Source: Fulvimarina pelagi HTCC2506 (GTDB taxonomy: Bacteria; Pseudomonadota; Alphaproteobacteria; Rhizobiales; Rhizobiaceae). Taken from it: a DNA stretch of 64,000 nucleotides. The position numbers and the translations under genes are program-made. The DNA lies in the NCBI RefSeq assembly GCF_000153705.1, contig NZ_DS022272.1, positions 1,371,839 through 1,435,838 of the forward strand. The letters are read 5' to 3'. Under the pieces are notes generated by a model. It was not told where the DNA came from, did no database searches, and saw only the letters and a list, made by a program, of their open reading frames with translations. Shown one piece after another: positions 55,439 to 64,000 of the stretch (position 1 is the stretch's first letter; every line of letters begins with the position of its first letter).

Positions 55439-56704
55439 TCAGTCGGCGACGCGCCGCATGACGAGCGATGCATTTGTGCCACCGAAGCCGAACGAGTTCG
55501 ACAGGGCGACGTCGATCTGCTTCTCGCGCTTTTCTTTCGCACAGAGATCAATTTTGGTCTCGACCGACGGATTTTCCAGATTGATCGTCGGCGGAGCTAC
55601 GTTGTCGCGGATCGCGAGCGCGGAAAAGATCGCCTCGACAGCGCCCGCCGCGCCGAGCAGGTGCCCGACAGCGGATTTCGTCGAAGACATCGTGATCTTA
55701 TCGGCAGCATCGCCGACCAGACGTTCAAACGCGCGCAATTCGATCTCGTCGCCCATGGGCGTCGATGTGCCGTGCGCATTGACGTAGTCGAGCTGGTCGG
55801 GCGTGATGCCGGCCCGCTTGAGGGCAGCCGACATGCAGCGATAGGCCCCGTCGCCGTCCGCAGCCGGCGCAGTGATGTGGTAGGCGTCGCCGGAAAGGCC
55901 GTAGCCGATGATTTCGGCATAAATTTTCGCGCCACGAGCCTTCGCATGCTCGTACTCTTCGAGCACGACGATGCCCGACCCCTCGCCCATGACAAAACCG
56001 TCGCGATCTCGGTCATAGGGACGCGACGCACGCTGCGGCTCGTCATTGAAATGGGTCGAGAGAGCTTTGCAGGCCGCAAAGCCTGCCAACGCAAGACGGC
56101 AGACCGGAGACTCGGTGCCGCCCGCCACCATGACGTCCGCATCACCGTACGCGACAAGGCGTGCGGCGTCGCCAATAGCATGGGCCCCGGTCGAGCAGGC
56201 GGTCACCACCGAATGATTCGGCCCCTTTAGCCCATGCCGGATCGAGACGTGACCGGAAGCAAGATTGATTAGACTGCCGGGAATGAAGAAGGGGGAAACC
56301 CGCCGAGGACCCTTTTCTGCCATGAGCAGTGAGGTCTTCTCGATTGTCTCGAGACCGCCGATGCCCGAGCCGATCAGCGCGCCGCTTCGAACCTGGTCCT
56401 CGTAGCTTTCAGGATGCCAGTCAGCATCGTCGAGGGCCTCGGCCGCAGCTGCAACTGCGTAGACGATGAAGTCATCGACCTTGCGCTGTTCCTTCGGCTC
56501 CATCCAGAGATCGGGATTGAAGGTCCCGTTCTGGCCATCGCCTTTAGGGATCTGGCAAGCGATCTTGCACGGCAAGTCGTCGACTTCGAAGGTGTCGACG
56601 CGGTTCGCCCCGCTTTCACCTTTCAAAAGCCGCTTCCAAGTGCTGTCGACATTCGCCCCCAGTGGGGACACCATGCCGACACCCGTGATTACAACTCGTC
56701 TCAT
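55439..56704 (-). CDS. fabF: 3-oxoacyl-ACP synthase II
   Basis: Condensing enzyme that extends acyl-ACP chains by two carbons. 421 residues with the catalytic Cys in T-A-C-S-T-G-A-H and the His residues in N-A-H-G-T-S-T and the K-S-A-V-G-H-L-L-G-A-A-G segment. It follows acpP by 130 bp on the minus strand and precedes mltG. Confidence 0.97.
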   Translation of the reverse strand: MRRVVITGVGMVSPLGANVDSTWKRLLKGESGANRVDTFEVDDLPCKIACQIPKGDGQNGTFNPDLWMEPKEQRKVDDFIVYAVAAAAEALDDADWHPESYEDQVRSGALIGSGIGGLETIEKTSLLMAEKGPRRVSPFFIPGSLINLASGHVSIRHGLKGPNHSVVTACSTGAHAIGDAARLVAYGDADVMVAGGTESPVCRLALAGFAACKALSTHFNDEPQRASRPYDRDRDGFVMGEGSGIVVLEEYEHAKARGAKIYAEIIGYGLSGDAYHITAPAADGDGAYRCMSAALKRAGITPDQLDYVNAHGTSTPMGDEIELRAFERLVGDAADKITMSSTKSAVGHLLGAAGAVEAIFSALAIRDNVAPPTINLENPSVETKIDLCAKEKREKQIDVALSNSFGFGGTNASLVMRRVAD

Positions 56705-56834
56705 ATCAAGCTACTATCGCCGAACCATTCGCATCGAACGAACGGCGTGCCTGTTGCATCGTCTCGGCGACGGCGGCACGCCTGAAGGCTCCGCGAACGC
56801 TCATGGATCGACGGACGCCCTTCACGCTCAGGCG

Positions 56835-57074
56835 TTAGGTGGTCTTGTTCTTCTCGATGAAGTTGACGGCGTCGCCGACGGTCAGGATCGTTTCAGCCGC
56901 ATCATCGGGGATCTCAACGCCGAATTCCTCTTCGAACGCCATAACGAGTTCCACCGTGTCAAGGCTGTCGGCGCCCAGGTCATCGATGAAGCTGGCATTC
57001 TCAGTGACCTTGCTCTCCTCGACCCCGAGATGCTCGACGACGATCTTCTTTACGCGCTCAGCGGTATCGCTCAT
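56835..57074 (-). CDS. acpP: Acyl carrier protein
   Basis: 79 residues, acidic. The 4'-phosphopantetheine attachment site is Ser37 in [11 protein letters not shown] tagagga Shine-Dalgarno lies upstream. Part of the fabD-fabG-acpP-fabF-mltG order. Confidence 0.98.
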   Translation of the reverse strand: MSDTAERVKKIVVEHLGVEESKVTENASFIDDLGADSLDTVELVMAFEEEFGVEIPDDAAETILTVGDAVNFIEKNKTT

Positions 57075-57204
57075 TGTGAGTCCTCTATTCCAATGACCTA
57101 GTCGCCGCCCTCGTTAGACGTGCGACAAATGTTTATCAAGCGCCCTGCCGCTTTGCTGAGCAGGATAACGCTCTTTGTCTTAATCTCACCGGTCGGTCCG
57201 GCGT

Positions 57205-57942
57205 TCAGATCATCGCCATGCCGCCATTCACATGCAGCGTCTGGCCTGTGATGTAGGCAGCTTCGTTCGAAGCAAGGAAAACGGCGGTCGCCGCAACCTC
57301 GGATGCATCACCCATTCGTTTCATTGGTATGGCGCCCATGATCGCGTCGCGTTGCTTCTCGTTCAGCTTCTCGGTCATTGCGCTGGCGATGAAGCCCGGG
57401 GCGATGCAATTGACGGTCACGCTACGCGAAGCGATCTCGTTCGCCAGCGACTTCGAGAAGCCGATCATTCCGGCTTTGGCCGCGCAGTAGTTTGCCTGAC
57501 CGGGATTGCCGGTGACGCCAACGATCGATGTGATGTTGATGATTCGTCCGAAACGCCGACGCATCATCGAGTGCGTCAGGCCGCGCGTTATTCGGAAGGC
57601 GGCGGTAAGATCGATCTCGAGAACCTTGTCCCAGTCATCGTCGGACATGCGCACGAAGAGGCCGTCTTTCGTAATGCCGGCATTGTTGACGAGGATGTCG
57701 ACGCCTTCGAGTGCTTTGTCGGCCTCCTCGGCTAGCGCCTTCTGGCCGTCACGATCGGAGATGTCTGCAGGCAGCACGTGGACGCGTTCACCGAGCTCGG
57801 CGGCGAATTCGTCGAGAGCATCGCGGCGGGTTCCGTGGATGCCGACCGTTGCACCGGCGCCGTGAAGTGCGGCAGCGATCGAGCGGCCGATACCGCCGCT
57901 GGAACCGGTCACGAGCGCTTTGCGCCCCGTCAGATCGAACAT
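57205..57942 (-). CDS. fabG: 3-oxoacyl-ACP reductase
   Basis: NADPH-dependent SDR of 245 residues that reduces 3-oxoacyl-ACP. TGSSGGIG is near the N-terminus, with NNAGITKD, the catalytic S in N-I-T-S-I-V-G and Y-x3-K in YCAAK. The C-terminus T-G-Q-T-L-H-V-N-G-G-M matches FabG. Follows fabD by 69 bp. Confidence 0.97.
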   Translation of the reverse strand: MFDLTGRKALVTGSSGGIGRSIAAALHGAGATVGIHGTRRDALDEFAAELGERVHVLPADISDRDGQKALAEEADKALEGVDILVNNAGITKDGLFVRMSDDDWDKVLEIDLTAAFRITRGLTHSMMRRRFGRIINITSIVGVTGNPGQANYCAAKAGMIGFSKSLANEIASRSVTVNCIAPGFIASAMTEKLNEKQRDAIMGAIPMKRMGDASEVAATAVFLASNEAAYITGQTLHVNGGMAMI

Positions 57943-58011
57943 TGTCTACCTCTCGAATTGATCTTGGCAGCCACGGGTGAGTGCTAGAGGATCGATCGAT
58001 CCTCTGCTTGG

Positions 58012-58950
58012 TCAAACCCGTTCCTTCAAGAATGTGGCGATATCATCGGGTGTGCCGAGCGGTTTTGCCGAGAGTCGCTTGTCGATCCGGCGAGTCAGAC
58101 CCGAAAGCACCTTTCCTGCACCGATCTCGGCGAGATCGGTGACACCATTGTCTGCGGCGTAGAGCATCGACTCGTTCCATCGGACCGCGCCTGTCACTTG
58201 CTCGACCAAACGTTTGCGAATGGCTTCCGGATCGGTCGTCGCGTCTGCGGCGATATTCGAGATGACCGGAATTGCGGGTGCGGAGATGTTTGCTTCCTTG
58301 AGGGCTTCCGCCATCGTCTCAGCTGCCGGCAGCATCAGCGCGCAGTGAAAGGGTGCGGAGACCGGAAGCGGGATCGCGCGTTTGGCGCCGCGCTCCGGTG
58401 CGAGCGCGATCGCGCGCTCGACGGCGGCCTTCGTGCCGGAAATGACAATCTGGCCGCCGCCGTTGTCGTTCGCCGGTTCGCAGACCTCGCCGTCCGCCGC
58501 GGCGCCGCAGATGCCTTTCACGGCGTCCATGTCTAGACCGAGAATGGCCGCCATGGCGCCTGCGCCCTCCGGCACCGCCGCCTGCATGGCATCACCACGG
58601 ACCCTGAGAAGCTTGGCGGTATCGGTGACAGTCAGGGCGCGTGTCGCCGCCAGTGCCGAATATTCACCAAGCGAGTGACCGGCCGCATAGGCTGCATCGG
58701 TCACGGAAAATCCTTCGCTCTCGAGGGCGCGGATCGTCGCGAGGGAGACCGCCATCAGCGCGGGCTGGGCGTTCGCGGTCAGCGTCAGGGTCTCGATCGG
58801 GCCTTGGAATATAAGGGATGAAAGCTTTTCGCCCAATGCCTCGTCGACCTCGGCGAAGACGTCCCGGCTTTCGGGATAGGCATCGTGAAGCGCCTTGCCC
58901 ATGCCGACGCTCTGGCTGCCCTGCCCGGGGAATACGAGTGCCAAAGACAT
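58012..58950 (-). CDS. fabD: Malonyl-CoA:ACP transacylase
   Basis: Loads malonyl groups onto ACP. 312 residues with the start F-P-G-Q-G-S-Q, nucleophile Ser in GHSLGEYSALAA, and the catalytic His in A-P-F-H-C. The ATG at 58948-58950 follows ctggagg; a longer in-frame start at 59064 is not family-like. First gene of the fab block. Confidence 0.96.
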   Translation of the reverse strand: MSLALVFPGQGSQSVGMGKALHDAYPESRDVFAEVDEALGEKLSSLIFQGPIETLTLTANAQPALMAVSLATIRALESEGFSVTDAAYAAGHSLGEYSALAATRALTVTDTAKLLRVRGDAMQAAVPEGAGAMAAILGLDMDAVKGICGAAADGEVCEPANDNGGGQIVISGTKAAVERAIALAPERGAKRAIPLPVSAPFHCALMLPAAETMAEALKEANISAPAIPVISNIAADATTDPEAIRKRLVEQVTGAVRWNESMLYAADNGVTDLAEIGAGKVLSGLTRRIDKRLSAKPLGTPDDIATFLKERV

Positions 58951-59395
58951 GAAACGATTTCCTCCAGGATCTATCCGAGAACTGGCGCATACATTAAAGG
59001 CCGCCGCTCCCATTTCGGCAGTGGCATGTTCCGCGGCCGGACGCGGTGTCAAGTTCTGACGCATTCGAGCAGCCGAAGCTCACGCTGACAGTCCGCCTCC
59101 GTGTGGGCAGGCGAAAGGAGTAGGCGTGGTTGCGTTTGCACTGCAAAACCGCTATCTGCCGGCCGTCGACGTTCGTGAACCCAGCTGGGGGCTGAACGGA
59201 AGGCTTCCGGCATCGCCGGTTTCATGGGGATCAGAAGGTTCCCGGCTTCCCGTGTCTCCGCTCTCGACCGTTTTTCGCATGACGCGCCTTTCCCTCGATG
59301 TCCGCGCACGTTGCGGGCCAGAGAAAGGTCGCTGAGGCTTAGCCGTTGGGTTCGCGTGTTCATTCGGCAAAACGAAAATGGAAAGGCGAACCGAT
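58951..59395. other. 445-bp divergent region between fabD and rpsF
   Basis: Holds the promoters of the fab block (minus) and of rpsF (plus). A 69-codon open frame with GTG start (59126-59335) has an aaaggag site 5 bp upstream but no homology or codon bias that would prove it. It is given as a finding, not as a gene. No S6:S18 leader structure could be assigned with confidence. Confidence 0.45.
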
Positions 59396-59845
59396 ATGGC
59401 TCTCTACGAGCATGTATTCCTCGCGCGTCAGGACGTTTCGAACAACCAGGTCGAACAACTGGTCGAAAACCTGCGCGGAATTCTCGAATCCGGTGGCGGC
59501 AAGGTCGGCAAGGTCGAAAACTGGGGTTTGAAAACCCTGGCCTACCGCATGGATAAGAACCGCAAGGCTCACTACACCCTTATGAACATCGACGCCCCGT
59601 CGGCGGCGGTTCACGAGATGGAGCGCCAGATGCGCTTCAACGAAGACATCCTGCGCTTCATGACGATCCGCGTCGACGAGCACGAAGACGGCCCGTCCGC
59701 GATGATGCAGAAGCGCGACGACCGCGGCCCGCGCCGCGGCGGACGCGACGATCGTGGCCCGCGCCGTGATCGTGACGACCGTCCTCCGCGCGGTGACCGC
59801 GAAGACCGCGGCCCACGCCGCGAACGCAACAGCGATTCGGAGTAA
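59396..59845 (+). CDS. rpsF: Ribosomal protein bS6 with charged C-terminal tail
   Basis: 149 residues. The first 95 or so are the S6 fold ([13 protein letters not shown], an [11 protein letters not shown]-type core, Y-T-L-M-N-I). After about residue 108 comes an Arg/Asp/Gly-rich low-complexity tail of about 42 residues built from repeated D-R-G-P-R-R-like units. The ATG at 59396 has ggaaaggcg upstream. Followed by rpsR with a 6-bp gap. Confidence 0.96.
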   Translation: MALYEHVFLARQDVSNNQVEQLVENLRGILESGGGKVGKVENWGLKTLAYRMDKNRKAHYTLMNIDAPSAAVHEMERQMRFNEDILRFMTIRVDEHEDGPSAMMQKRDDRGPRRGGRDDRGPRRDRDDRPPRGDREDRGPRRERNSDSE

Positions 59846-59851
59846 GTCATC

Positions 59852-60100
59852 ATGGTCGATATCGCACAGCTTCCCACACGTCGCCCGTTCCATCGTCGGC
59901 GCAAGTCGGATCCGTTCTCCGGCAACGACGCGCCGAAGATCGACTACAAGGATGTCCGCCTGCTGCAGCGCTATATTTCCGAACGCGGCAAGATTGTGCC
60001 CTCACGCATCACGGCGGTTTCCCAAAAGAACCAGCGCGCCCTCGCCAAGGCGATCAAGCGCGCCCGCATCCTGGGCCTCCTGCCCTACGTCGTGAAGTAA
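59852..60100 (+). CDS. rpsR: Ribosomal protein bS18
   Basis: 82 residues, basic, binds 16S rRNA next to S6. The central [19 protein letters not shown] and the [11 protein letters not shown] segments are diagnostic. Cotranscribed with rpsF. Confidence 0.97.
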   Translation: MVDIAQLPTRRPFHRRRKSDPFSGNDAPKIDYKDVRLLQRYISERGKIVPSRITAVSQKNQRALAKAIKRARILGLLPYVVK

Positions 60101-60261
60101 GTTCGGCACGCGCAAAAGCACTGCCACGCAAGCATAGCGGGACCGACAGGTTCGGCCCCGCCTCCTCTTCCCTCCGCATCACGGCAGCGGTCGGACGCGA
60201 CACACCGAAAGCCGGGTTGGGGCTTGTCCCCTAACTGCGACACGCAGGACAGCGACGAGAC

Positions 60262-61233
60262 ATGAAACCTTCCACGATCCTGATCGCGATCGGCGCGGCC
60301 GTAACAAGCGCCCTGCTCTTCGCAGGCCTTGCGACGCAGTCAGCACTCGCCGTCGGTTTCGCTCTCGCGACACCCGTCCCGATTGCAATTGTGGGTCTCG
60401 GCTGGGGCTCGGCCGCCGGCTTCATCGCGGCCCTTGCCGCCCCGATCCTGATTTTCGTCTTCACCGGCAACACACCGACCGCGCTGACGCTTGCCGTCGC
60501 GATGACGATCCCGACGGCCGTCTGCGCCGCTTTGGCGCTGCGCCGATTCGAGACCGCACCGTCCATCGAGGCGCAGCATGGGCCTCACGATATCCAGTCT
60601 ACAGCGACGGCAACCGGCTGGATGCCGATCGCCCGAATTCTCTTCGTTCTGACGACATTCGCGGCGATCGCTGCGTCTGATCGGCTGGCTGCTCGGTATG
60701 ATCCAGATGCGGTGCGCACCGCGATGATGGACGCCTTCGGGGAGTCGGGGACGGAACTGGATCCGGCGGCCGAGGTGCAGCTGGAAAATCTCGTCTCGGT
60801 GATCGTTGATCTCGTGCCACTGATCCAGCCATCGATCCTGACGTTGACCCTCGTCGTCTGCCTTCATTTCGGTTCGACAGTGGCACGGCGCTCGGGTCGG
60901 CTTGAACGTCCGAAGGACGACCTGCCTGAGGCCACTTCTATGCCCCAGGATGCGCTGCTGCTTTTTGCCGTGACGCTCGCCGGCACCTTCCTGACTGGTG
61001 GCGCCGGTCTCGTCGCGACGGTCTTCACGGGAGCATTCGGCACCGCCTTCGCGCTCGTCGGCCTTGCGCGGCTCCACCGGCGCACACGGGGTCGTCCGGC
61101 GCGCAGTCTCATTCTCTTCGTGGTTTATACGTCAATTCTCTTCCTCACCTTCCCGATCTTCGTCTTCCTCGTCATCGGCATCGTCGACGTGTGGCGCCAC
61201 GGAGAACGGCTCCTCCCGAAGCGGCCCGGCTGA
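60262..61233 (+). CDS. DUF2232 membrane protein
   Basis: 323 residues, about eight hydrophobic segments. In alphaproteobacteria a DUF2232 protein of unknown function regularly lies between rpsR and rplI, which supports this assignment. The N-terminal half has repeated Ala/Gly-rich helices; a soluble, acidic loop (about 160-185) sits in the middle. Gap to rpsR 161 bp, to rplI 55 bp. Confidence 0.85.
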   Translation: MKPSTILIAIGAAVTSALLFAGLATQSALAVGFALATPVPIAIVGLGWGSAAGFIAALAAPILIFVFTGNTPTALTLAVAMTIPTAVCAALALRRFETAPSIEAQHGPHDIQSTATATGWMPIARILFVLTTFAAIAASDRLAARYDPDAVRTAMMDAFGESGTELDPAAEVQLENLVSVIVDLVPLIQPSILTLTLVVCLHFGSTVARRSGRLERPKDDLPEATSMPQDALLLFAVTLAGTFLTGGAGLVATVFTGAFGTAFALVGLARLHRRTRGRPARSLILFVVYTSILFLTFPIFVFLVIGIVDVWRHGERLLPKRPG

Positions 61234-61288
61234 CGGCAGCCGGTCCAAAACCATCCGACCAAACAAACAAACCCAAAGGATATCGAAC

Positions 61289-61924
61289 ATGGACGTCATT
61301 CTTCTCGAACGCATCGGCAAGCTCGGCCAGATCGGCGAGACCGTTCGCGTGCGCGACGGCTATGCCCGCAACTTCCTGCTGCCTACTGGCCGCGCTCTTC
61401 GTGCCAACGAGGCCAACCAAGCCCGCTTCGAGGCGCAGAAAGAGCAGATCATCCAGCGCAATGAAGAGCGCAAGGCAGACGCCCGCCAGATCGGAGACCA
61501 GATCGAGGGCAAGACCTTCGTCGCGGTGCGGTCCGCCGGCGAAAGCGGACAACTCTACGGCTCGGTTTCCGCGCGCGATATTTCAGAGATCATCGGCCAG
61601 GAAGGCTACAAGGTCGGCCGCAACGAGGTCGCGCTGCAGCAGCCGATCAAGCAGATCGGTGTCCACGACGTGACGATCGCACTGCATGCCGAAGTCGAGG
61701 TCGTTGTTAAGATCAACGTAGCCCGCTCGGCCGACGAAGCCGAGCGTCAGGCAGCCGGTGAGGACCTCACCTCCTACGAAGCTATCTACGGCATCGAGGA
61801 AGCTGAAGAAGTCAATGCCGAAGAGGTCTTCGAGAACGAGGAAGACGCCGAAGCCGTCCTCGCAGAGGGCGGCGAGCCAGTGGACGCCGAGGCGGAAGCC
61901 GAAAGCGAAGAGCAGCCGAGCTAA
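61289..61924 (+). CDS. rplI: Ribosomal protein bL9 with acidic C-terminal tail
   Basis: 211 residues; typical L9 is about 149. The N-domain (M-D-V-I-L-L-E-R-I-x-[15 protein letters not shown]) and C-domain (residues about 70-150, L-Y-G-S-V) are normal. From about residue 155 the chain is a Glu/Asp/Ala-rich tail of some 50 residues, common in rhizobial L9. The ATG at 61289 has aaagga upstream. Followed by a terminator. Confidence 0.96.
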   Translation: MDVILLERIGKLGQIGETVRVRDGYARNFLLPTGRALRANEANQARFEAQKEQIIQRNEERKADARQIGDQIEGKTFVAVRSAGESGQLYGSVSARDISEIIGQEGYKVGRNEVALQQPIKQIGVHDVTIALHAEVEVVVKINVARSADEAERQAAGEDLTSYEAIYGIEEAEEVNAEEVFENEEDAEAVLAEGGEPVDAEAEAESEEQPS

Positions 61925-61967
61925 ATCTAAAATCCACCGGATACGTGGTATCTGGCAAATCTTCCAG

Positions 61968-61996
61968 AGGGCCTCGCATTCGTGGGGCCCTTTTTC
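61968..61996 (+). terminator. Rho-independent terminator of rplI
   Basis: AGGGCC / GGCCCT arms around a 12-nt loop, directly followed by a run of T, 44 bp after the rplI stop. Confidence 0.75.
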
Positions 61997-62175
61997 GTTC
62001 AGTCATCCATGCTGGCATCCGAGCAATCCGCGATCCCCGCTTTTCTCCACAGCGATCCCCGCCGCCAGACGTCTGTCTGCGACACACGCGCAAATGCTCC
62101 GTGATGTGATTGTCTTCCCGGCGTCGGCTCGTGTATTTCGGTCAACACGGCGGCAGACGAGGATGCGAAACGACG

Positions 62176-63666
62176 ATGGCTCAGGCCCTTCGAAAGCTCG
62201 AGCAGGACGAACAAACGCTTTATCGGGAGGCGCCGAACAACCTGGAGGCCGAACAGGCGCTGCTTGGTGCCATCCTCGTCAACAACGACGCCTATTACAT
62301 CGTCCATGACTTCCTGAAGGCGGACCATTTCTACGAGCCGCTGCACCGGGACATCTTCGCCAAGGCCTCGGAGATGATCCGGATGGGCAAAATCGCCAAT
62401 CCGGTGACGATCAAGACCTTCCTCGCCGCCGACCAGCGCATCGGCGAGATGACGATCTCGCAATATATTGCGCGCCTCGCGGCGGAAGCGACGACCATCA
62501 TCAACACCGGCGACTATGGTCGCGCGATCTACGATCTGGCTATCCGCCGCTCGCTGATCCGGATCGGCGAGGACGTCGTCAATATTGCCTTCGACGCGCC
62601 GGTCGACATGGAGCCGAAGAGCCAGATCGAGGATGCCGAGCGCAGGCTCTTCGAACTTGCGGAGACCGGACGTTACGACGGAGGCTTCCAATCCTTCCGC
62701 GACGCGATCGACACGGCCGTCCAGATGGCGACAGCTGCAAAGGATCGCGACGGTGGTCTTTCTGGAATTTCCTGCGGAATGCACTCGATCGACCGGAAGA
62801 TGGGCGGCCTTCAACCATCCGACCTGATCATCCTCGCCGGCCGTCCCGCCATGGGAAAGACATCGCTCGCGACGAATATCGCTTTCAATGTCGCGTCGGC
62901 CTACGAGCCTGCAGAGCAGGCAGACGGGACCTTCAAGGCAAGGAACGGTGGGGTCGTCGGGTTCTTCAGCCTGGAGATGTCAGCCGAGCAGCTCGCGACG
63001 CGTATCATCTCCGAGCAGACGGAGATTTCGTCGTCCAAGATCCGCCGCGGCGAAATTAACGACACTGAGCTGCAGAAGCTGATCGCCTGCACGGAGATGA
63101 TGAGCAAAATCCCGCTCTACATCGACCAGACCGGCGGCATCTCCATCGCCCAACTTGCCGCCAGGGCCCGGCGGCTGAAGCGCCAGCGCGGCCTTGATCT
63201 CATGGTTATCGACTATGTGCAGCTGATGACCGGCTCTTCCCGGAAATCCTCCGAGAACCGCGTTCAGGAAATCACCGAGATTACGACCGGCCTCAAGGCC
63301 CTCGCGAAGGAACTCGGCGTTCCAATCATCGCGCTTTCCCAGCTCTCTCGACAGGTCGAAAGCCGCGAGGACAAGCGCCCCCAGCTCTCAGACCTTCGCG
63401 AATCCGGCTCCATCGAGCAGGACGCGGACGTCGTGCTGTTCGTCTATCGCGATGAATATTACCTAGCGAACCGCGAGCCGAAGCCCGGCACCGACGAGCA
63501 CCTGAAATGGGAGCAGGCACTGAACGAGGCGCGCGGGAAGGGCGATGTCATCATCGCCAAACAGCGCCACGGCCCCGTCGGAACGGTTTCGCTGGCTTTC
63601 CAGGCCGAATACACCCGGTTCTCTGATCTGGCGGACGACGCTTATCTGCCGGAACAGACCTACTAA
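62176..63666 (+). CDS. dnaB: Replicative DNA helicase DnaB
   Basis: Hexameric 5'-3' helicase of the replication fork, 496 residues. N-terminal primase-binding domain (about 20-125, N-L-E-A-E-Q-A-L-L-G-A-I-L), linker, then a RecA fold with Walker A GRPAMGKTS, S-L-E-M, V-I-D-Y-V-Q-L-M and L-S-Q-L-S-R-x-V-E. No intein. The ATG at 62176 was chosen because M-A-Q-A-L-R-K-L starts the family match; an in-frame ATG at 62110 lacks support. Confidence 0.96.
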   Translation: MAQALRKLEQDEQTLYREAPNNLEAEQALLGAILVNNDAYYIVHDFLKADHFYEPLHRDIFAKASEMIRMGKIANPVTIKTFLAADQRIGEMTISQYIARLAAEATTIINTGDYGRAIYDLAIRRSLIRIGEDVVNIAFDAPVDMEPKSQIEDAERRLFELAETGRYDGGFQSFRDAIDTAVQMATAAKDRDGGLSGISCGMHSIDRKMGGLQPSDLIILAGRPAMGKTSLATNIAFNVASAYEPAEQADGTFKARNGGVVGFFSLEMSAEQLATRIISEQTEISSSKIRRGEINDTELQKLIACTEMMSKIPLYIDQTGGISIAQLAARARRLKRQRGLDLMVIDYVQLMTGSSRKSSENRVQEITEITTGLKALAKELGVPIIALSQLSRQVESREDKRPQLSDLRESGSIEQDADVVLFVYRDEYYLANREPKPGTDEHLKWEQALNEARGKGDVIIAKQRHGPVGTVSLAFQAEYTRFSDLADDAYLPEQTY

Positions 63667-63676
63667 GGCACGCGTG

Positions 63677-64000
63677 ATGCGGCTTGAGGGACTGAGCGCG
63701 AATCTGGGAGCTGTGCACGAGCTCGAGGGTTCACTCCTCAGGCAGTTCGAGCGACTGCCACGGGTCGAGATCGATCGGGGTGCGTTAAAGCGAAATTGGG
63801 CGGCGCTTGCCTCCATCCATCCGAACGCCCAGACGGGTGCCGCTGTAAAGGCAGACGGTTATGGTCTCGGGGCGGTGGAAGTGAGCCGGGCGCTGTTCGA
63901 GGCCGGATGCCGAAATTTCTTTGTTGCCTGGCCGGAAGAAGGACAGATTGTCAGGAGCGCTCTGGCCCCCAAAAACAAGAACGCGCGCGTGTTCGTGCTG
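63677..64000 (+). CDS. alr: Alanine racemase (3' end cut by window edge)
   Basis: PLP enzyme that makes D-alanine for peptidoglycan. The 108 codons seen contain the PLP lysine segment A-V-K-A-D-G-Y-G-L-G and the E-I-D-R-G-A-L-K-R-N start of the barrel. The N-terminus carries about 25 residues before the usual family start. It begins 10 bp after dnaB; a GTG one codon earlier is possible. Confidence 0.92.
   Translation, partial: MRLEGLSANLGAVHELEGSLLRQFERLPRVEIDRGALKRNWAALASIHPNAQTGAAVKADGYGLGAVEVSRALFEAGCRNFFVAWPEEGQIVRSALAPKNKNARVFVL

Noticed and set aside
59340-59395. S6:S18 autoregulatory leader before rpsF
   Set aside because: A GCCG/CGGC pairing exists, but the conserved motif of the known leader could not be placed with confidence.
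1-64000. Search for tRNA genes, CRISPR repeats, insertion sequences, integrases and phage genes
   Set aside because: None was found; no direct-repeat arrays, transposase motifs or cloverleaf-like regions were noticed. A tRNAscan and repeat search would be needed to exclude them formally.

Overview
The window is chromosomal DNA of an alphaproteobacterium, most likely a member of the Hyphomicrobiales (Rhizobiales). The evidence is the phosphatidylcholine synthase gene at the left edge, the chvI-chvG-hprK-EIIA-HPr-ahcY-divL-tsaE order, the DUF2232 gene inside the rpsF-rpsR-rplI locus, the lptFGD-surA-pdxA-rsmA block and the generally GC-rich codon use. Genus cannot be fixed from sequence alone; an Aurantimonadaceae-like lineage is only a guess. 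No insertion sequence, prophage, CRISPR array, tRNA or rRNA gene was seen.

Layout. 1-7065: membrane lipid and stress genes (pcs, a UbiH-type hydroxylase, an AEC carrier, hspQ, a PilZ protein, an SDR, a secreted Met-rich protein, and a luxR-alkB pair). 7481-19379: rlpA, then the envelope-stress two-component system ChvI/ChvG with a regulatory PTS branch (HprK, EIIA, HPr), ahcY, the cell-cycle pseudo-kinase divL, a tsaE-amgK fusion and murU. 19523-34050: mixed housekeeping and transport (two ABC half-exporters, trmL, MFS, hemF, a LOG-type hydrolase, a GNAT-nitrilase fusion, rarD, pip). 34261-44632: cysS with an unusual AT-richer 3' third, a stand-alone small gene with its own palindrome and terminator, divergent SRAP and NUDIX genes, several poorly known secreted proteins, an ABC-F ATPase, holC and pepA. 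44905-64000: conserved core blocks lptF-lptG-lptD-surA-pdxA-rsmA (plus strand), gmk-yicC-mltG-fabF-acpP-fabG-fabD (minus strand), then rpsF-rpsR-DUF2232-rplI, dnaB and the start of alr.

How the genes fit together. Much of the window serves the envelope: PC synthesis, LPS export (LptF/G/D), an outer-membrane chaperone (SurA), peptidoglycan cutting and recycling (RlpA, MltG, AmgK-MurU, Alr), fatty-acid elongation (FabD/G/F, AcpP) and envelope sensing (ChvGI with HprK/EIIA/HPr). No clearly new multi-gene system was identified. The most unusual items are the compositionally distinct C-terminal part of CysS, a LuxR solo with altered ligand-pocket residues translationally coupled to alkB, a 31-bp inverted repeat upstream of rarD, and the isolated small gene at 36238-36429 with flanking control elements.
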